From Syntrophobacterales bacterium (lineage in GTDB: Bacteria; Desulfobacterota; Syntrophobacteria; BM002), in contig JAUVTM010000095.1 of assembly GCA_030601545.1 (NCBI GenBank), forward strand, positions 1 through 7,546: 7,546 bases of DNA. The letters are read 5' to 3'. The notes below the pieces were generated by a model. It saw only the letters and a list, made by a program, of their open reading frames with translations, did no database searches and was not told the origin of the DNA. A program made the translations under genes and the position numbers. Shown here piece after piece: positions 7,314 through 7,546 of the stretch (its first letter is position 1; every line of letters begins with the position of its first letter).

Positions 7314-7332
7314 TAGTTGTCCGTCGTCCGTG
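7305..7332. repeat. GTCCGTN heptamer tract crossing the dnaE stop codon
   Basis: Four consecutive seven-base units read GTCCGTT, GATAGTT, GTCCGTC, GTCCGTG; the second is degenerate. The first unit supplies the last two dnaE codons (GTC CGT) and the first base of its TGA stop (7311-7313). The tract therefore begins inside the gene and continues into the gap. No inverted arm for this unit is visible downstream in the window. Confidence 0.65.
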
Positions 7333-7341
7333 GGAAAGCTT

Positions 7342-7392
7342 AGCGCATAGAGCATAGCGCTAAGCGTGAAACCTTATGCCCTTTGCTCTATG
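7342..7392. repeat. AGNGCAT heptamer element with inverted arm, downstream of dnaE
   Basis: The direct arm reads AGCGCAT, AGAGCAT, AGCGCTA, AGCGTGA at 7342-7369 in seven-base phase. The inverted arm, read on the minus strand from 7390 backwards, gives AGAGCAA, AGGGCAT and a degenerate unit. CATAGAGCA (7346-7354) and TGCTCTATG (7384-7392) form a perfect nine-base stem. There is no T-tract after it. The layout parallels the aroF-aroB element although the unit sequence differs. Confidence 0.65.
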
Positions 7393-7397
7393 TTTAA

Positions 7398-7432
7398 CCC
7401 GTGAAATTCGCCTAGGGCGACTATTTCACTGG
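7398..7432. repeat. Bulged hairpin / palindromic element before the last gene
   Basis: GTGAAATTCGCC (7401-7412) pairs with GGCGA (7416-7420) and ATTTCAC (7423-7429), giving twelve pairs around the loop TAG with a two-base bulge (CT, 7421-7422). Two further C-G pairs (7398-7399 with 7431-7432) are possible across a C/T mismatch. No T-run follows on either strand. It could be a transcript end for dnaE without a U-tract, a small palindromic repeat, or an operator for the next gene. Confidence 0.6.
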
Positions 7433-7462
7433 GGCTCTCTGCCTACTGGATTCTGACCTCTT

Positions 7463-7468
7463 AAAGGA
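7463..7468 (+). promoter_or_regulatory. Ribosome binding site of the partial cysteine-rich gene
   Basis: AAAGGA ends seven bases before the ATG at 7476 and supports a real start there. Confidence 0.6.
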
Positions 7469-7475
7469 ATAAGAG

Positions 7476-7546
7476 ATGAACCGTTTTCAACGCACATTGG
7501 GTAAAGTGTGCGACAATTGCCCATTATGTAATTATGCGAGGAGAAA
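7476..7546 (+). CDS. Partial small cysteine-rich protein (N-terminal 23 residues only)
   Basis: An open frame begins at ATG 7476 behind a good ribosome binding site and is cut by the right edge after 23 complete codons. The N-terminus is basic (MNRFQRTLGK) and is followed by a tight cysteine cluster, CDNCPLC, at residues 12-18 (C12, C15, C18), then NYARR. CxxCxxC spacing is compatible with a metal or iron-sulfur site, with any fourth ligand beyond the edge. There is no signal peptide or membrane segment in what is visible. I do not recognise the family, and the function is unknown. It lies 162 bases after dnaE, beyond the repeats and hairpin, so it may be a separate transcription unit. Confidence 0.6.
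   Translation, partial: MNRFQRTLGKVCDNCPLCNYARR

Noticed and set aside
7305..7392. CRISPR array or insertion-sequence end
   Set aside because: Units are only seven bases with no spacers, and there is no transposase or target-site duplication.

Overview
The window is a stretch of ordinary bacterial chromosome, all on the + strand: the 3' part of a glutamate dehydrogenase gene (gdhA-like), then aroF (type I-beta DAHP synthase), aroB (3-dehydroquinate synthase), dnaE (replicative DNA polymerase III alpha), and the first 23 codons of a small cysteine-rich protein cut by the right edge. The balanced base composition, a Thermotoga/Bacillus-style DAHP synthase with a regulatory N-terminal domain, and a DnaE1 polymerase with a complete-looking PHP metal site would fit a delta-proteobacterial (Desulfobacterota-like) Gram-negative. 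That placement is inference, not shown by any marker gene.

Layout: gdhA (1-1204, 5' end missing) is followed by an A/T-rich hairpin that could end its transcript. The 250-base gap to aroF holds roughly phased A-tracts, a perfect -35 hexamer with a poor -10, and a strong ribosome binding site; it probably starts a new transcript. aroF and aroB are separated by 114 bases filled by a heptamer-repeat element. aroB and dnaE are 69 bases apart, with a perfect 9-bp hairpin that includes the aroB stop codon. After dnaE, 162 bases hold two more heptamer-repeat tracts and a separate bulged hairpin before the next start codon.

Function: AroF and AroB catalyse the first two steps of the common aromatic (shikimate) pathway, so they form a natural pair, and the AroF N-terminal domain predicts feedback control by an aromatic amino acid. 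Glutamate dehydrogenase links 2-oxoglutarate and ammonium to glutamate, the amino donor for Phe and Tyr synthesis, but its own terminator and the promoter-bearing gap argue against strict cotranscription. DnaE is a complete chromosomal replicase subunit with no evident functional tie to the aro genes.

No new multi-gene system is visible. The non-routine content is intergenic: three tracts built on different seven-base units (GTAAAYG, GTCCGTN, AGNGCAT). Two of them have a direct-repeat arm followed by a complementary inverted arm in the same seven-base phase. One runs across the dnaE stop codon.
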